The notes beneath the pieces are model-generated. The model was not told the DNA's origin and ran no database searches. It saw nothing but the letters and a program-made list of their open reading frames with translations. Positions 34,128 through 45,441 of a DNA stretch of 64,000 bases are shown here, in pieces (position 1 is the stretch's first letter; every line of letters starts with the position of its first letter). Source of the stretch: Rhynchonema sp. JSB1_4 (Eukaryota; Nematoda; Chromadorea; Monhysterida; Xyalidae); the NCBI GenBank assembly GCA_030248065.1, contig JASAMV010002592.1, positions 18,124 to 82,123 on the forward strand. The letters are read 5' to 3'. Position numbers and translations under genes: made by a program.

Positions 34128-35890
34128 TTTTCATCCTTGACGCTGATGTTGCCATCATCAAAATAGAAGGAAACCCAACGCACCGTACCAACTAACGATT
34201 GGAAATATACCAGGAAACGCGGACATTGGACCTCAATCAAACCCTTGAAATGGTCGATCTTCGCCTGCATTTCAGCCCGTGGGGTGCCTATCAACCCGGG
34301 CGCCCAGACGAGTTCACCACCCGGTTCGTCTGCAAAAGACAAGTGGCAATAACGCAAGGTTGTAGTATCAACCCATGTTAGTGATCTGCAAAAGAAAAAA
34401 TTAGCCCCACTTTATTAAAGGGCAACGACTGAAACACGGGGCTACAACCGACACACGTGAGTCACTCAGTGAGAAACATAGCCGTTCCATTCCGCGAGCA
34501 CAAATACATAGCATAGAGAGATCAAAATTCGTTTGTCAAATGTGCAACCAACCGAACAACCGCCCAAAAATGAATGTGTGAATGGCGTCACGTAGTTCCC
34601 GCGGCGCACCACGCAGATTGTCCTCGATGTTCTGCCTGTAATTACACGGTAAACGCCCTTCTGGAGAAAACACGCGCACCCGAACGAAAAGAAAGTCCAC
34701 CCTCCGGTGATCGTCTCATGCCCATGAAATGTCACACGAAGACTGACTGAGTGAAGGGCAGCACTTCTGGCCGTCAAACAGCACGCCCGGTCACTGTCGC
34801 GAGAAAGGCTAGACACCCAACGCACAACACGACCAAATCTTGGAATGCCAAACTAACCGAAAATGAAGAACACACTCCCGCATGATCGGCGCGTTGAACA
34901 AGCAGACACCCTTGATGGCGTTCTGTAGAGCTCCCTCACAGTCAGTCACGCATACTTCGAACTGCTTGACCACCGGACGCTGACCCACGACCGGATAGTT
35001 GTCTGGAACGCTTCTTTACGCCTTGCATTTAACGCAGTGAACAAACACCACTGCAGGACCGATTAGCTCAGCGGTCATCCACCCACATAGCGGATCAAAT
35101 GAGGTCTATTTCCATGGCGTTCCGCACAAGAAAATGAAACATTTCTCAAGTGAACGAACTGTTTCTAACACTGAAGTGCGTTCCACGCCGCAGTGAACGG
35201 TGGCCCCGGGAAAGCCGTGGAACGGGAACAAGCGCAAAAGAACTGCTTCGCTTCCCAGAACAAACTTTCGTTGGGCGTGTTTCGACCCGTGTTCGGTCAA
35301 AAAAACCGGCATTGGACCAATCTGGGTTAACCGGGAACAAAATTACGATGTAGCGCTCCCATCGCATTCCCAAATTTCCAGAAAGATGCCAGAATGCGCA
35401 AATCTTGTAACGAAATACTAGATTACGATGACGTCACCCTCATGTCAACTCTCACACAGTCACCACCGCCATGTGGCCCGATCGCTACCTTGAGCCAATG
35501 ATACTTACCAACGTAGTATTCTTCAATGCGCTGCAAAGCCCACTGGTAGCCGACTTGGTCCTTCCTGTAATAAGACTACGGTTCAATTCAACGTGGCACA
35601 TGACAACGGCAACCAACACATTGGTCTAGCCTAACCAACGTTTTGAGCATTGCGCAGGCCACCGGGACGTAACACTCTCGATCCTGGTCACTGCACGTGT
35701 TCGCATGCCGAGCGAATGACAACCGTCGTTCGAAACCGTATACACGCACAGTAACCGTGATCGTGTAGTGGGCAGCAATCTGTTTGTAAAAAGGGTGGGA
35801 TATCTCTGCGTCGACCCAGTCACGCCCGTTAAAGTTGACGCTGCGCACAGGCCGTCTGCATGCCATACAGACACCCCGCGTCTGAAGTCT
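34115..35890 (-). CDS. MULE (Mutator-like) transposase, intron-containing, 5' end unresolved
   Basis: Minus-strand exons: about 35890-35640, 35564-35509, 35002-34858, 34635-34553, 34329-34115; phases 2,1,2,1 agree and the gene ends at a stop at 34115. The protein follows the MULE transposase domain in order: a DGTF-like first block (GRDWVDAEISHPFYKQIAAH), a YVPVACAMLK block, a helix YQWALQRIEEYY, the second-Asp block FEVCVTDCEGALQNAIKGV, then ECVLHFRQNIEDNL (the C-x2-H motif) and the downstream CPRFLVYFQSLVGTVRW region. Such enzymes cut and paste DNA by DDE chemistry and duplicate about 9 bases. Upstream DNA-binding exons, such as FLYWCH or WRKY-type zinc fingers, were not found, so it may be incomplete. 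The four introns suggest a domesticated or host-integrated copy, but MULEs with introns also exist. Confidence 0.75.
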
Positions 35891-37097
35891 CAATTTTACC
35901 GGTGCACGTGCGCGCGAGATTTGACAGCCAGCCACCAACAACGCAACTACAGACACAAGCAGAACGGAAAAGTGTCCAAGTCGTCGATGCACGTGCAGCA
36001 TTCGTCACCGCGACAAGCGGAGAGTAACAGTTCATTTGAGGGGTATTCAGGGTCCGCGCACGTATTTCAGTAACGGCATGACCGATCATACAATTCGAGA
36101 GTATCCTCCTTCCCGTTCAGCACCATTCTCAGGTGTGCAAATTGCCGTCAATTATGGAAAACCTCAGAGCTAACATCAAACGTCACGTCAATTTGTACAG
36201 TCGATGGCGACGTGTCGCGGTCACATCGTGGCAGTTTCGGTCGCTCAAGTGCCAACCGTAGGATGTACACACTGGTGGGCACAACCATCAGGTACCTTCC
36301 GTGAATCCGGTCGGACGCGGCTACAAGATATCAACCCTCGGTATAATAAGTTCTGATTTTGTCGGCTCACGCATTTTTACGAAGACCAGGAAACATTGAA
36401 TTGAAGTCGAAGCACGCAAGAAACCCGACACACAGTAAACAAGCCGCACGGTCGCTTTGCGCACAAATCGGATGTTTTAGTCACGCAAGTTATGCGTATC
36501 ACCCACTCGGCTTCTTCACTGTCAGTGCGGCTTGCTGCCTGCGTCGGCTTCGAACGGCAGCCTCTCCTGTGTTTATCCAGGATGCGCGAAGCAACAAAAT
36601 TAAAAATTTATGCCACAAGCGAAATGTGGGAAACCGGTCCAACAAAAAACAAGTTTAATTCGAGAATATCGGTGACCCGCAGCCCAGTGAGCGTATTGTG
36701 TTCACGGAAAACCTGAAGATGCGATCAAGGAAACAAAGGTCAAATACCGCTACCGCAGGAAGCATGCGGATTGTTGACACCGCCGGCACCCACTTGAAGT
36801 CGCCCAGCATCGTTTCCGATAATCAAAACCAAACCGTCTTGTGTTCCACAACGTAGATTGGCGCAACACCCTCACCAGAGGTCATATTTAGCGCCCGCTC
36901 ATACAAGGTACGTACGAAAGCATTCCCACAGATTGCCATGCGTTCTAATAAATGGGTGAGTCGGGCGATGTTCACAACTGTGATCGTATATGCATAGACC
37001 GATGCAACAAGTCGCGAATCCAACACTAAACCGTGGGTGAGAAACGCAAATGAATACCGACCAAAATTCAAACACAGTTATGTCCACGCCACCGGTA
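35891..37097. other. stretch without a supported gene
   Basis: Expected place of the first MULE exons and of the 3' end of the gene at 37098-38960. Open frames on the minus strand are long but of low protein quality (Val, Cys and Gly-rich), as expected when the plus strand is rich in A and C. Confidence 0.4.
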
Positions 37098-38960
37098 CTA
37101 TAAGAATTCTCCATGCGATAACCGACCGACGAAATATCCATCACGCAGTAATCGAGCTTGGATGTTCCTATCTTGCCGTCGCGTCGCCCGGAATTCGGGA
37201 GTTTGGATTCCGTCGGCGCACATTCCGATCTGAAACCATATCGTACAGTGACAAGAGTTACCCACACCGCGTGATAACACACACGGACGACACCGAGATA
37301 CCAATGTGAACCAGTGCCGGCTACTCTGGCGATGTGCAGCAAAAGAATCGTGCGATGCGTTCTCCCAATGTGGCTGCAAAACCCCCCGTGAACGACGTTT
37401 TGTTTCTTGTACGTTTGGCATCCAGGCGATCCAGCGTCAAACAAAGAAGCGATTACGACGTACATTAGTCGGACCCAGGTACCAGCACCAAAGTCTTTCA
37501 CAGCAACATGGTGATGCCCCAGACGCCCCACAAACCGTATTGTCGGCCATGTTATATCGCGTGTGCCGCCCGCTGGTCATTTGAACCCGATTCACGATGT
37601 CCTGAATCGCATGCCGCTTATCCAATCCAACCCGTACCGGAATGTCGACATTCGCGAGAGTACGAAGCATTCGACCTTCACCCGCGTTTAGCGCGCAGTT
37701 CGAAATCGGAGCGTATGAGGTCGCACCAATTCGACGCCTGAAGTGACCAATGACTTCTGTTCGCAACATCTCACACCGAGCGCCCAACCTGCCCATTCAT
37801 GTCCGAACTGCCCACGTCGTACTTAGACACTCCAAATTCATAACATCAAGTTTGCCCGGATAGGAGCACAAGGTTCCCGAGCACGCAAGCATCGCACAAA
37901 TCTTAAATGGTTGCTCGCGATTCATGCAGCATGGCACTGTCACGACATCTGCACCCATCGGAGGCCCCTCGACAAGACCGTCGCCGACCGTGTATCATAA
38001 AACGCGAACCCAGGAGATCAAAACCCCGGCGCCCAAAAGGTAGACTCCAGCGCGCAAAAAACGTTTAGAAAAGAGAGAACGTTTAACTGAAAAGAAACAC
38101 AATCTACTGTGCAATGGTCGCACGTTATCATCTGGAGCTACACGAGCGGCCACCACACGCGGTGAAAACCGAAGCCAAAGCATCAACACACGATCGGGTT
38201 GAAAACGTACTTTCGTGCTGAACAGATGTGTACGAACCGGTTAGCATCTCGAATAAGCGCGTCAGCGTCCGGACAGCAGTACACGCGACTACCACGCACA
38301 GCGCCGTGAATCGGGCGCGGTCGATCCAACCAGGTGTACTGTGTTATTGTGTAATCGAAACGACGTTGTGATAAATCGTCCCATTCACCGACGTTTAAAG
38401 CCGACTGTAGATTTTCAGAAGAGATGATCCGAACCACCAGCCGCACGAAATCGTGACAAACGGTCATGTAGTCGGCACGGATTTGCACCTGGAGAGTGAC
38501 GAATCAGGCGACTGCGCACAGGAATGCAGACCGATATGGAAATGCCGGCCATATCGTCCACCATCCACTAACCAGATGAGAGAAACGCGACGACAACCCT
38601 TTATCCTTGATCTCGGCGGTTATCACACGCGCTATATCCCCACGAATCCGAGCACCGAAACCGGTAGCAATATTTCTCGTTGCCCGTTTCGCGACGTTGT
38701 GCACGGCTGTGTCAATACCCTAAAGACAGAAGCGAACGATCGACCAATGTCCACACGAAGCACGAAACCACCACAACCATGGCAGCGCACCCATACCGAA
38801 AGGTCACCCCAACCCAAACTGGAGCGGGCATGATACACAGACCCGTGTGACCAAAAATCCTAAAATCCTCACAAACCGTTCTGGTCAAAGAATTCATCCA
38901 CGTCGCTGTCAATCCACCGGCGGCACCCCATTTGATCAGGTAGGCACCCTGGCTCAATTT
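37098..38960 (-). CDS. uncharacterised multi-exon gene, 3' part
   Basis: Minus-strand exons 38960-38877, 38706-38573, 38488-38238, 37737-37638, 37601-37536, 37373-37302 and 37229-37098 (stop) agree in phase (1,0,2,0,0,0). Readable segments: GCRRWIDSDVDEFFDQN; KRATRNIATGFGARIRGDIA then RVITAEIKDKGL; NVGEWDDLSQRRFDYTITQY; RVYCCPDADALIRDANR; NAGEGRMLRTLANVDIP; and a basic end (FRATRRQDRNIQARLLRDGY). This is an ordinary soluble protein with no motif I can name. A further upstream exon ending at about 39064 (frame reading LTERLFHLSDRHHPSP) is likely, but I could not find its start. Confidence 0.55.
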
Positions 38961-39391
38961 CTGCCATGAACACCCGTCTATCCGATTTGATGCCACGAAC
39001 TGATAGTTAGACATGCCCCTGCGTTAAAAAGCAGTTATGAAGAGCCCTCAAATAACCAGAAACCAGCCTCACAAAATACAACGCGCCTGACCTCAAATCG
39101 ATGAAACACGTCGATTGTTTGTGTTGGTGAAGGATGGTGTCTATCGGACAAATGGAATAAACGCTCGGTGAGCCGGTCGCCGCAAGGCACGCGCTCACCA
39201 TTGTCCACACGGTCATGGGACGGTGGTATAAGATTGTATTCGGATTCGTTTTGGTGCACACAGTCGGGTCATCCGAATCGAACCAATCCACCAGCGAAAC
39301 ACTGAAATCCAGCCAGCAAATATGGACTAAACATACTGCCGCATCACCGTAAGGCCTCTAACACGGCAACCTGTTGTCAAATCCAAAGATT

Positions 39392-41037
39392 TTAGCCCAC
39401 AAACCGTTCGAATTCGCACCGCTTCAGCGCGTTGAACCAAATACGAACCTCCTTTTTGACCGCATCGAGCGACAGTTTGCTCTTGTTTATGGACAGGATC
39501 TCGTCGTGCAGCTGAAAATCGAACCGGTTTTCAAACGCTAAAAAACACGGAGACAAAAATCCCGCCCAAGCCCCAGCCTCCCCCCCCCACGACACTGGTT
39601 TGAGTGAGCACGGACCAACCGAATGGCTGCGGGATACGAGTGCGGTCAGCACCCGTCTATACACACCACCAACACAGTCAACTCCCATCGTACCGCAGCA
39701 CGGGGCCGGTGACACAAAAGCCAAACGTAATCAGACAAACCTCCCTACTGACAGCCGTTGCACGTGCGACAAGGTCAGACTGTAACGCACCCACGAGCAT
39801 GTCAACAGCGTCATCAGCAGTGCTCGAAGCCCTGACTGGCGCCGCGCATGTCGACTCGCAATCCGTCGCTGAAACGCGGTAGTCGTTTGTATTTTAAGAC
39901 CAATCAACCGATCAATGCACGCCGACCCACAATAGTGAATCATCGCAACCCGCATAGGCATTCAAACTGACGACGTCCACATCCAGGTCACCACCACGCG
40001 AGTGATCGAAAGTGTCCGCGACGTATATGAACAAGGTAACACGTCACACGCCAACGCCAGAAAACCCCACCAACCACCCAACCGTCCGATTCAACCATTC
40101 CTCCAGACTCAATTGGCATCAACACCGGAGCATCGCCGCAGTCACTGTTATCGTCCTGTTCGAACTCCAGCTCCGACTCTCGTCGAAGAACCGGCGCGTC
40201 ATCACAATTCGAGGCGGTAAATTCGATGCGTTGCACGCCATCCCCGCCGACATCGACCCCGCGCGTACGCGAATGCGCAACCGCAGCGTGAACATTGACG
40301 TCACATTCACCTTGCTCGTACGACGGAAGAGATCCTCCTGTAAGACTAGGTTGTGTTCATAACATCCATCAAAGAAAACACCGCTCATCCCGCAATGTCT
40401 GCACTGTAGTAGGCCAACCAATCAAACCACTGCAATACAAGTTCACGGAACCCGTCGCCCGTCGCGGTTATCCACGTAAGTAGATATCCCCACGGCGAAT
40501 GAAGCGAGTCACCAACCGGGTGGCGATAATTCTTCCACGCCCCATCCTCTCGCATAAAGGCGATCCATCTCGTGCACCGCGGACTCGTCGTCCTCGCTCT
40601 CATCATCTGATACCTGACATTAAAACCGAACGCTGGCACAAGCAGGCACGCGGCCAATGCAAACAAGAACACTGTAGTAGCCGAATCAAAAAAGGCGTTT
40701 TTTCAAACGGCGACATCGCGGTTCGAGGACCACATTGATAACAATTTCCGGTCGCGAGACAAATTAAACATTAATTTGATTTGAAACCGACGCTCGTAAT
40801 TTCAAAAATACGCACCGAAGAACGAGCACTAAAAATCGTTGTTCACCGAACACACCATGCACCAACCGAGAAACTGGCGTCCGAGTCATCGTCACCGCTC
40901 GATTCGTAGTCTGCCACCAACTGCGACCCACCAATCGACGAGACAGCCGCCGCAGTCTCCGCGTCGTCATCTGTCTCACCCAATGGCGGACTCGGCATAC
41001 CGCACCTGCGTCGGGCATGACCCTCACGCACAGCCAT
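39392..41037 (-). CDS. complete acidic 256-aa protein gene
   Basis: Five exons: 41037-40867, 40613-40517, 40337-40083, 39868-39741, 39511-39392; phases 0,1,1,0; 771 bases ending at TAA. The N-terminal half is acidic and serine-rich (GETDDDAETAAAV; SSGDDDSDAS; VSDDESEDDESAVHEMDRLY), and the middle repeats acidic patches (RESELEFEQDDNSDCGDAPV). The C-terminal 80 residues are helical (TADDAVDMLVGALQSDLVAR; ILSINKSKLSLDAVKKEVR then IWFNALKRCEFERF). This suggests a disordered acidic scaffold or nuclear protein ending in a helical interaction domain. No family recognised. The exon chain is one of the best supported in the window: every junction keeps frame and the start lies just after in-frame stops. 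Confidence 0.7.
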
Positions 41038-41985
41038 GATAACAAATGATTCAGTAGTGTGGCGACCGCCCCACACGGTACCTAGTACCGCTCCCCACAA
41101 CGTCTCACAACACCAGATTCAGTCGAAAAGCAGCCTTTATACAATTGAAAGCTAGATAAAGAAACGCGCAAAGAAATCCACAAAAGAGCACGTTACACTG
41201 CGCACGCAGATAGCACGATATCAGCGAGGCGTGTAACGGAAAGACATGTTACAAGAAAAAGACCACACCGAAGGCTGTATTCGGCTATTAATAGAATGGG
41301 ATGACAATACACACGGCAGGAAAAAAACGGAAAAAAGAAACAGCCACACAGTGATGACAAATGCAGAAAGAACACACGTGCAATCGATGAAACTGGAAAC
41401 ACCACGTCACACACGCACACGAATGGCATCATGGAAAACTGGGTATCTAATGGAAGCACACAGTACGAGATATACACAACGAGAACTGACACACGTCTGC
41501 CAATAACCGAAGGAAAATTTCTGATGTGGTTGCCACGCACATGTCCGTAACGCGCGGACTGAAAGCCCGATTAACAGCCGAAACATACAATGTGAGCAGT
41601 TTGAAAACAGCAAATACCAACGACGAAAAAAATGTGTTGGCGACACAAAAAATCAAACGACACGGCGGCAATGTTGGCGTTTAAAAAATAACAAAAGAAC
41701 ACAATAAAAAATGAATCGCACCGATAATATAATCCGACAGGACAGCATGAAAAACACACCGGGTTCCAAATTACTATCCACATCGTAAATGGCAACTACC
41801 GCAGTATGCAAGTGAAAGAATCGACTGAAAGCCTCCCCTGGGGGGTCCATGTCGAAATTGGCGGAAAATGCATTGTCTGATGAAAAAAGAGCGAATCGTT
41901 CGAGTTACGAAACGGTCTTAACGCTGCTGATCAACAACCCTTCGGCCACGCTCGGTCTTGGAGACTGATATACGCGAACAAAGCT
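41038..41985. other. stretch without a supported gene
   Basis: A-rich on the plus strand. The minus-strand frames are Phe, Val and Cys-rich and look like membrane proteins only because of T-rich codons. It includes the promoter side of the gene starting at 41037. No repeats noted. Confidence 0.4.
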
Positions 41986-41989
41986 TGGA

Positions 41990-42930
41990 CGCGGTGTCAC
42001 CCGGCCCTCACCCGGCTACCCGATTGGTTACTTCCTCGATGCCGAACGGCCACGCCAAAATTTGTCCCTAGTGAAAAGAAACGAAAAAATTTGGAACGCT
42101 GCCGTAGCACGAACTGATCGTTGCCAAATTTAACGCCAGAGCGACAGCAACCCCCAACAGTTGTGCTCAAAATCGCTGTACACAAAAGCCTGCGAAACAC
42201 ACACACTGCTGGATAAAAAAGTAAAAGGCCACAGAAACCCGGCCACTCCTTCTTCGGATTTTCTACTCGCATGGTTTAGGCACCCGTGGTGAACGAAAGA
42301 AGACGTTAATCACAAGCAAAAATCCACTGATTGTCAGGCTTTCTGTTTGTGCTCGCCAGTCTCCGAAATCCGACGCAGTTCACGCAATGGTTACCACAAC
42401 GTACAAGGCAGCCGTTCCACTACACACACACAACGACAGCACGCAGCGGATACAGCGACAATACAATAGTGTCCCACCGCTGGCGAGCTTTGTGTGTATA
42501 CGTACTGGAATGGCCGCATCGCGCATGTCGTGGTAATTATTATCTGGGCGTACAGGGTTTCGAAAATTCGAAAATCAGGAGCACAGCAAAAAATTGATAG
42601 TTAAAGGATTCTTAGTCCAAGTTGATGACGTGTTTCATTCTCCACAGATGCTTAAAATTATTCGAGCCGAAAATCCTAACAAAAAATGGCCGGGTTTCCA
42701 GGGGAATGCAGACGTTTCAATAACTGTTGAGCATTGCCGTTTGCGCCACAATCCGCGGGGTTGTCGTCAATCAACTGTCAAAGCTTGAAACTATCCATTG
42801 GTGTCACAGAAACATTTAAATTTTTTTCGGTCTTTCTCACCGGGGCAAGCTTGCACGAGGCCGTGAAACACCGGGAAGCAGCCAATCAGCTCGTCAGATC
42901 AGGATCGACTAAAACGATATCCAAAACCCG
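41990..42930. mobile_element. decayed fold-back element, same family as 43128-44215
   Basis: Left and right arms are inverted copies with heavy divergence: CACCCGTGGTGAACGAAAGA at about 42280 pairs with TTTCATTCTCCACAGATGCT at about 42635, and AAAGAAACGAAAAAAT pairs with ATTTTTTTCGGTCTTT. The centre (42390-42560) matches the centre of the next element (AATGGTTACCACAACGTACAAGG versus a near-identical word). An old copy with no ORF. Confidence 0.65.
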
Positions 42931-43127
42931 AATGAAATGTGCCACACTCCAAGATCAAGCGCGGTTAAACGGTTGTTAACCGGCACCCTCAAACAGAAAC
43001 GCTTTCCACTTACAAGCCACCCGTCTGTAATCGGAAAATTCGCGCCGTCGCCACCGTAACCACCATGGGGCACATTTTGCATATTCGCGCGTTACGTATG
43101 CAACCGTTCAGAGGCATATCAGTACAA

Positions 43128-44215
43128 ACTGTTTAAAGTGACTCTACAATTGATCGTTGACCGCGTTTGTTTGCAGTCATTTTTTCAGAAAATGAAGACC
43201 AGGTATCAGAAACCCAGATTTAGGAAATAGATTTTCAAGTCGTTGCTTTGTGATGTTTCACGGAGCCCACACATTTTTACAGGAGGAGAAAAAATCAAAA
43301 AAGTTTGAGGCAGACCTGTGCGAAACACAAGGTAATCCAATAGAAGATATTTTCAGCGTTTTATACTCAGACGTTTTTCTGTTAAACGAGATATAAAGCA
43401 TTGCGCGAAGCGCTATGTGTGATGAATAATAAACGAAACACTCCAAAAAATCAAGCCTTTTCAAAGCACGCTTTTACTCTAGCATAATTTTAAGCATCTG
43501 TGGTGAATGAAATAAGTTGTCAATTAGAAATAAAAATCATCTAATTATAAAGTATTCAGGATGTGCTTTTCGTTTTTCAAAACCCTACACAGCTCACACA
43601 ATGTTTACCACAACATGCGAAAGGCAGCCATTCAGACCGCGCACAGCGCACACACAACAAGAACACACGGCCGGCTGGGGATAATGTTTCAGCTTTGTGT
43701 GTGTGCGCTGTGGGAATGGGTGCCTTGCGCATGTTGTGGTAAACATTGTGTGAGCTGCGTAGGGTTTTGAAAAACGAAAAGCACATCCTAAATACTAGAT
43801 AATTAGACGATTTTTATTTCTAATTGACAACTTATTTCATTCACCACAGATGCTTAAAATTATGATAGAGTAAAAGGGTGCTTTAAAAAGGCTTGATTTT
43901 TTGGAGTGTTTCGTTTATTATTTAACACACGTAGCGTTTCGCACAATGCTCCATATCTCGTTTAGCAGAAAAACGTCTGAGTATAAAACGCGGAAAATAT
44001 GTTCGATTGGATTACCTTGTGTTTCGCACAGGCCTGCCTCAAACTTTTTTCATTTTTTCTCCTTCTGTAAAAATGTGTGGGCTCCGTGAAACAACACAAA
44101 GCAACGACTTGAAAATCTGTTTCCTAAATCTCTGTTTCTCATACCTAGTCTTCATTTTCTGAAAAAATGACTGCAAACAAACGCGGTCAACGATCAATTG
44201 TAGAGTCACTTTAAA
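43128..44215. mobile_element. fold-back (hairpin) element with arms of about 530 bases
   Basis: Nearly perfect inverted arms: TTAAAGTGACTCTACAATTG at about 43134 is matched by CAATTGTAGAGTCACTTTAA at about 44195, and the match continues inwards to about 43670, where a short loop rich in CACACAACAA lies. The arms differ by few bases and small gaps. The mirrored ORF pair MCFSFFKTLHSSHNVYHNMR on both strands is a by-product of the symmetry, not a gene. Terminal words suggest a fold-back DNA transposon. Confidence 0.9.
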
Positions 44216-44480
44216 ACAACCGCAGACCAAGAGAAAGGTCCAACGTTCTGCCCACCGACGCGCTGTTTTGATCGGTTTACCATGATCTCAGCAACGGACG
44301 ATCCAGAAAACATAAATGCAATTTAAAGTTCAGGCTGGCTTTAAACCGAGAATCCACCGCTTGAAACCCCCGGGGTTCTAACGGGGGTGCAAGCGCAAAG
44401 CCCCGGTAGTTACACGGCAGCGTTAAAATGATGAGCATCACCCACACACCGGTGGCGAGACCGGCACTATCACTGATCAA

Positions 44481-44713
44481 TTAGCCGGTCATCATACGTA
44501 GCACAAACAATTGAAAAGGAAAATGAACACAGAATGAAACACGAGGAACAAGAGAAAAGCAGGACTGCGATCGACACCAGGCCGCTCGGAGCACGACACC
44601 ACATAAATGATTTCCACAGGCGCGCCCATGTCCCCGCAGACCGCGAACCGCACCCGCTTCAGAAACGTCTCCAATTTCTTTCCGACAAAGCGTTCTCCTC
44701 TGACAAAGAACGC
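44481..44713 (-). CDS. one or two 3' exons of an unknown gene
   Basis: Exon 44713-44600 (after TTGTCAG, phase 0 to phase 0, donor GTGTCG) reads AFFVRGERFVGKKLETFLKR then VRFAVCGDMGAPVEIIYV, strand-helix protein with no motif known to me. A possible last exon follows a GATCGCAG and ends at TAA 44481. It lies on the same strand as, and downstream of, the helicase gene. Upstream exons in 44720-45440 could not be fixed. Confidence 0.4.
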
Positions 44714-44719
44714 CTGACA

Positions 44720-45441
44720 ACCGCAGCCACACTCACACAGATTTCCGCACTCCGGAGAGAGCCGCAATGGGCGGGGTCAGCGGACATCAGGTGAAATGAG
44801 GCACGCCTGTTCAGGAAAAAAATGTCGAAACGTTTGCTGTCGTAACAGATGCATGGAATGTGAAAATCGCGCACACACGCGCTCCAATACGAACAATATG
44901 TACAAAAAGTGGCGGTTACACGCCAAACATTTCAAATGAAAATACAATCTAAGTAAGGTCGCAAACATCATTTCATCCTCACCACACGCATACCACACTG
45001 ACCGTTGAAGGTTGACACCGTGAACGTAACAAACTCAAATGCCATCGGGTGAAAACGGTGACACGTGAACTCACACCGACACTAGCGTTCACTTCAATGG
45101 AGCTTCGCCGGTTAGTTGCAACAAGCAATTAAATTGGTTCTAACTTATGTCACAGCGATCCTTATGGACCACCCACAGCACAGCTGTTCGCCCGCCATCT
45201 GCGCGTTCTCCATGAACGGCTGATCATACCGTGACGACCACCGAGCCTCTGTATCCAAACCAGGCCACACCAGAATGTTATACTGACACAACTCCCAGCG
45301 CCACGGCGTCACAACTGCGGGTACACCCAAAACAGCGCCCCGGTCCCCTCACCACCAAAACTGTGAAACGAGAGTGCCGGTGTGAATTCCACGCACCGGC
45401 TCCGACACATAATAGGGATAGATTTATCTCCGCTCTGTCAT
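44720..45441. other. stretch without a confident gene
   Basis: Downstream of the helicase stop on the minus strand. A short frame near 45170-45220 reads RADGGRTAVLWV and might be an exon. Nothing else is supported. Confidence 0.35.

Noticed and set aside
35061..35085. GATTAGCTCAGCGGT word resembling a tRNA D arm
   Set aside because: No acceptor stem, anticodon arm or T arm in register around it.
41193..41850. Apparent membrane-protein ORFs on the minus strand
   Set aside because: Hydrophobicity follows from T-rich codons opposite an A-rich plus strand; no splice support or conserved features.
43561..43786. Two near-identical ORFs on opposite strands (both beginning MCFSFFKTL)
   Set aside because: They mirror each other because they lie in the two arms of the hairpin; no start context or exon support.
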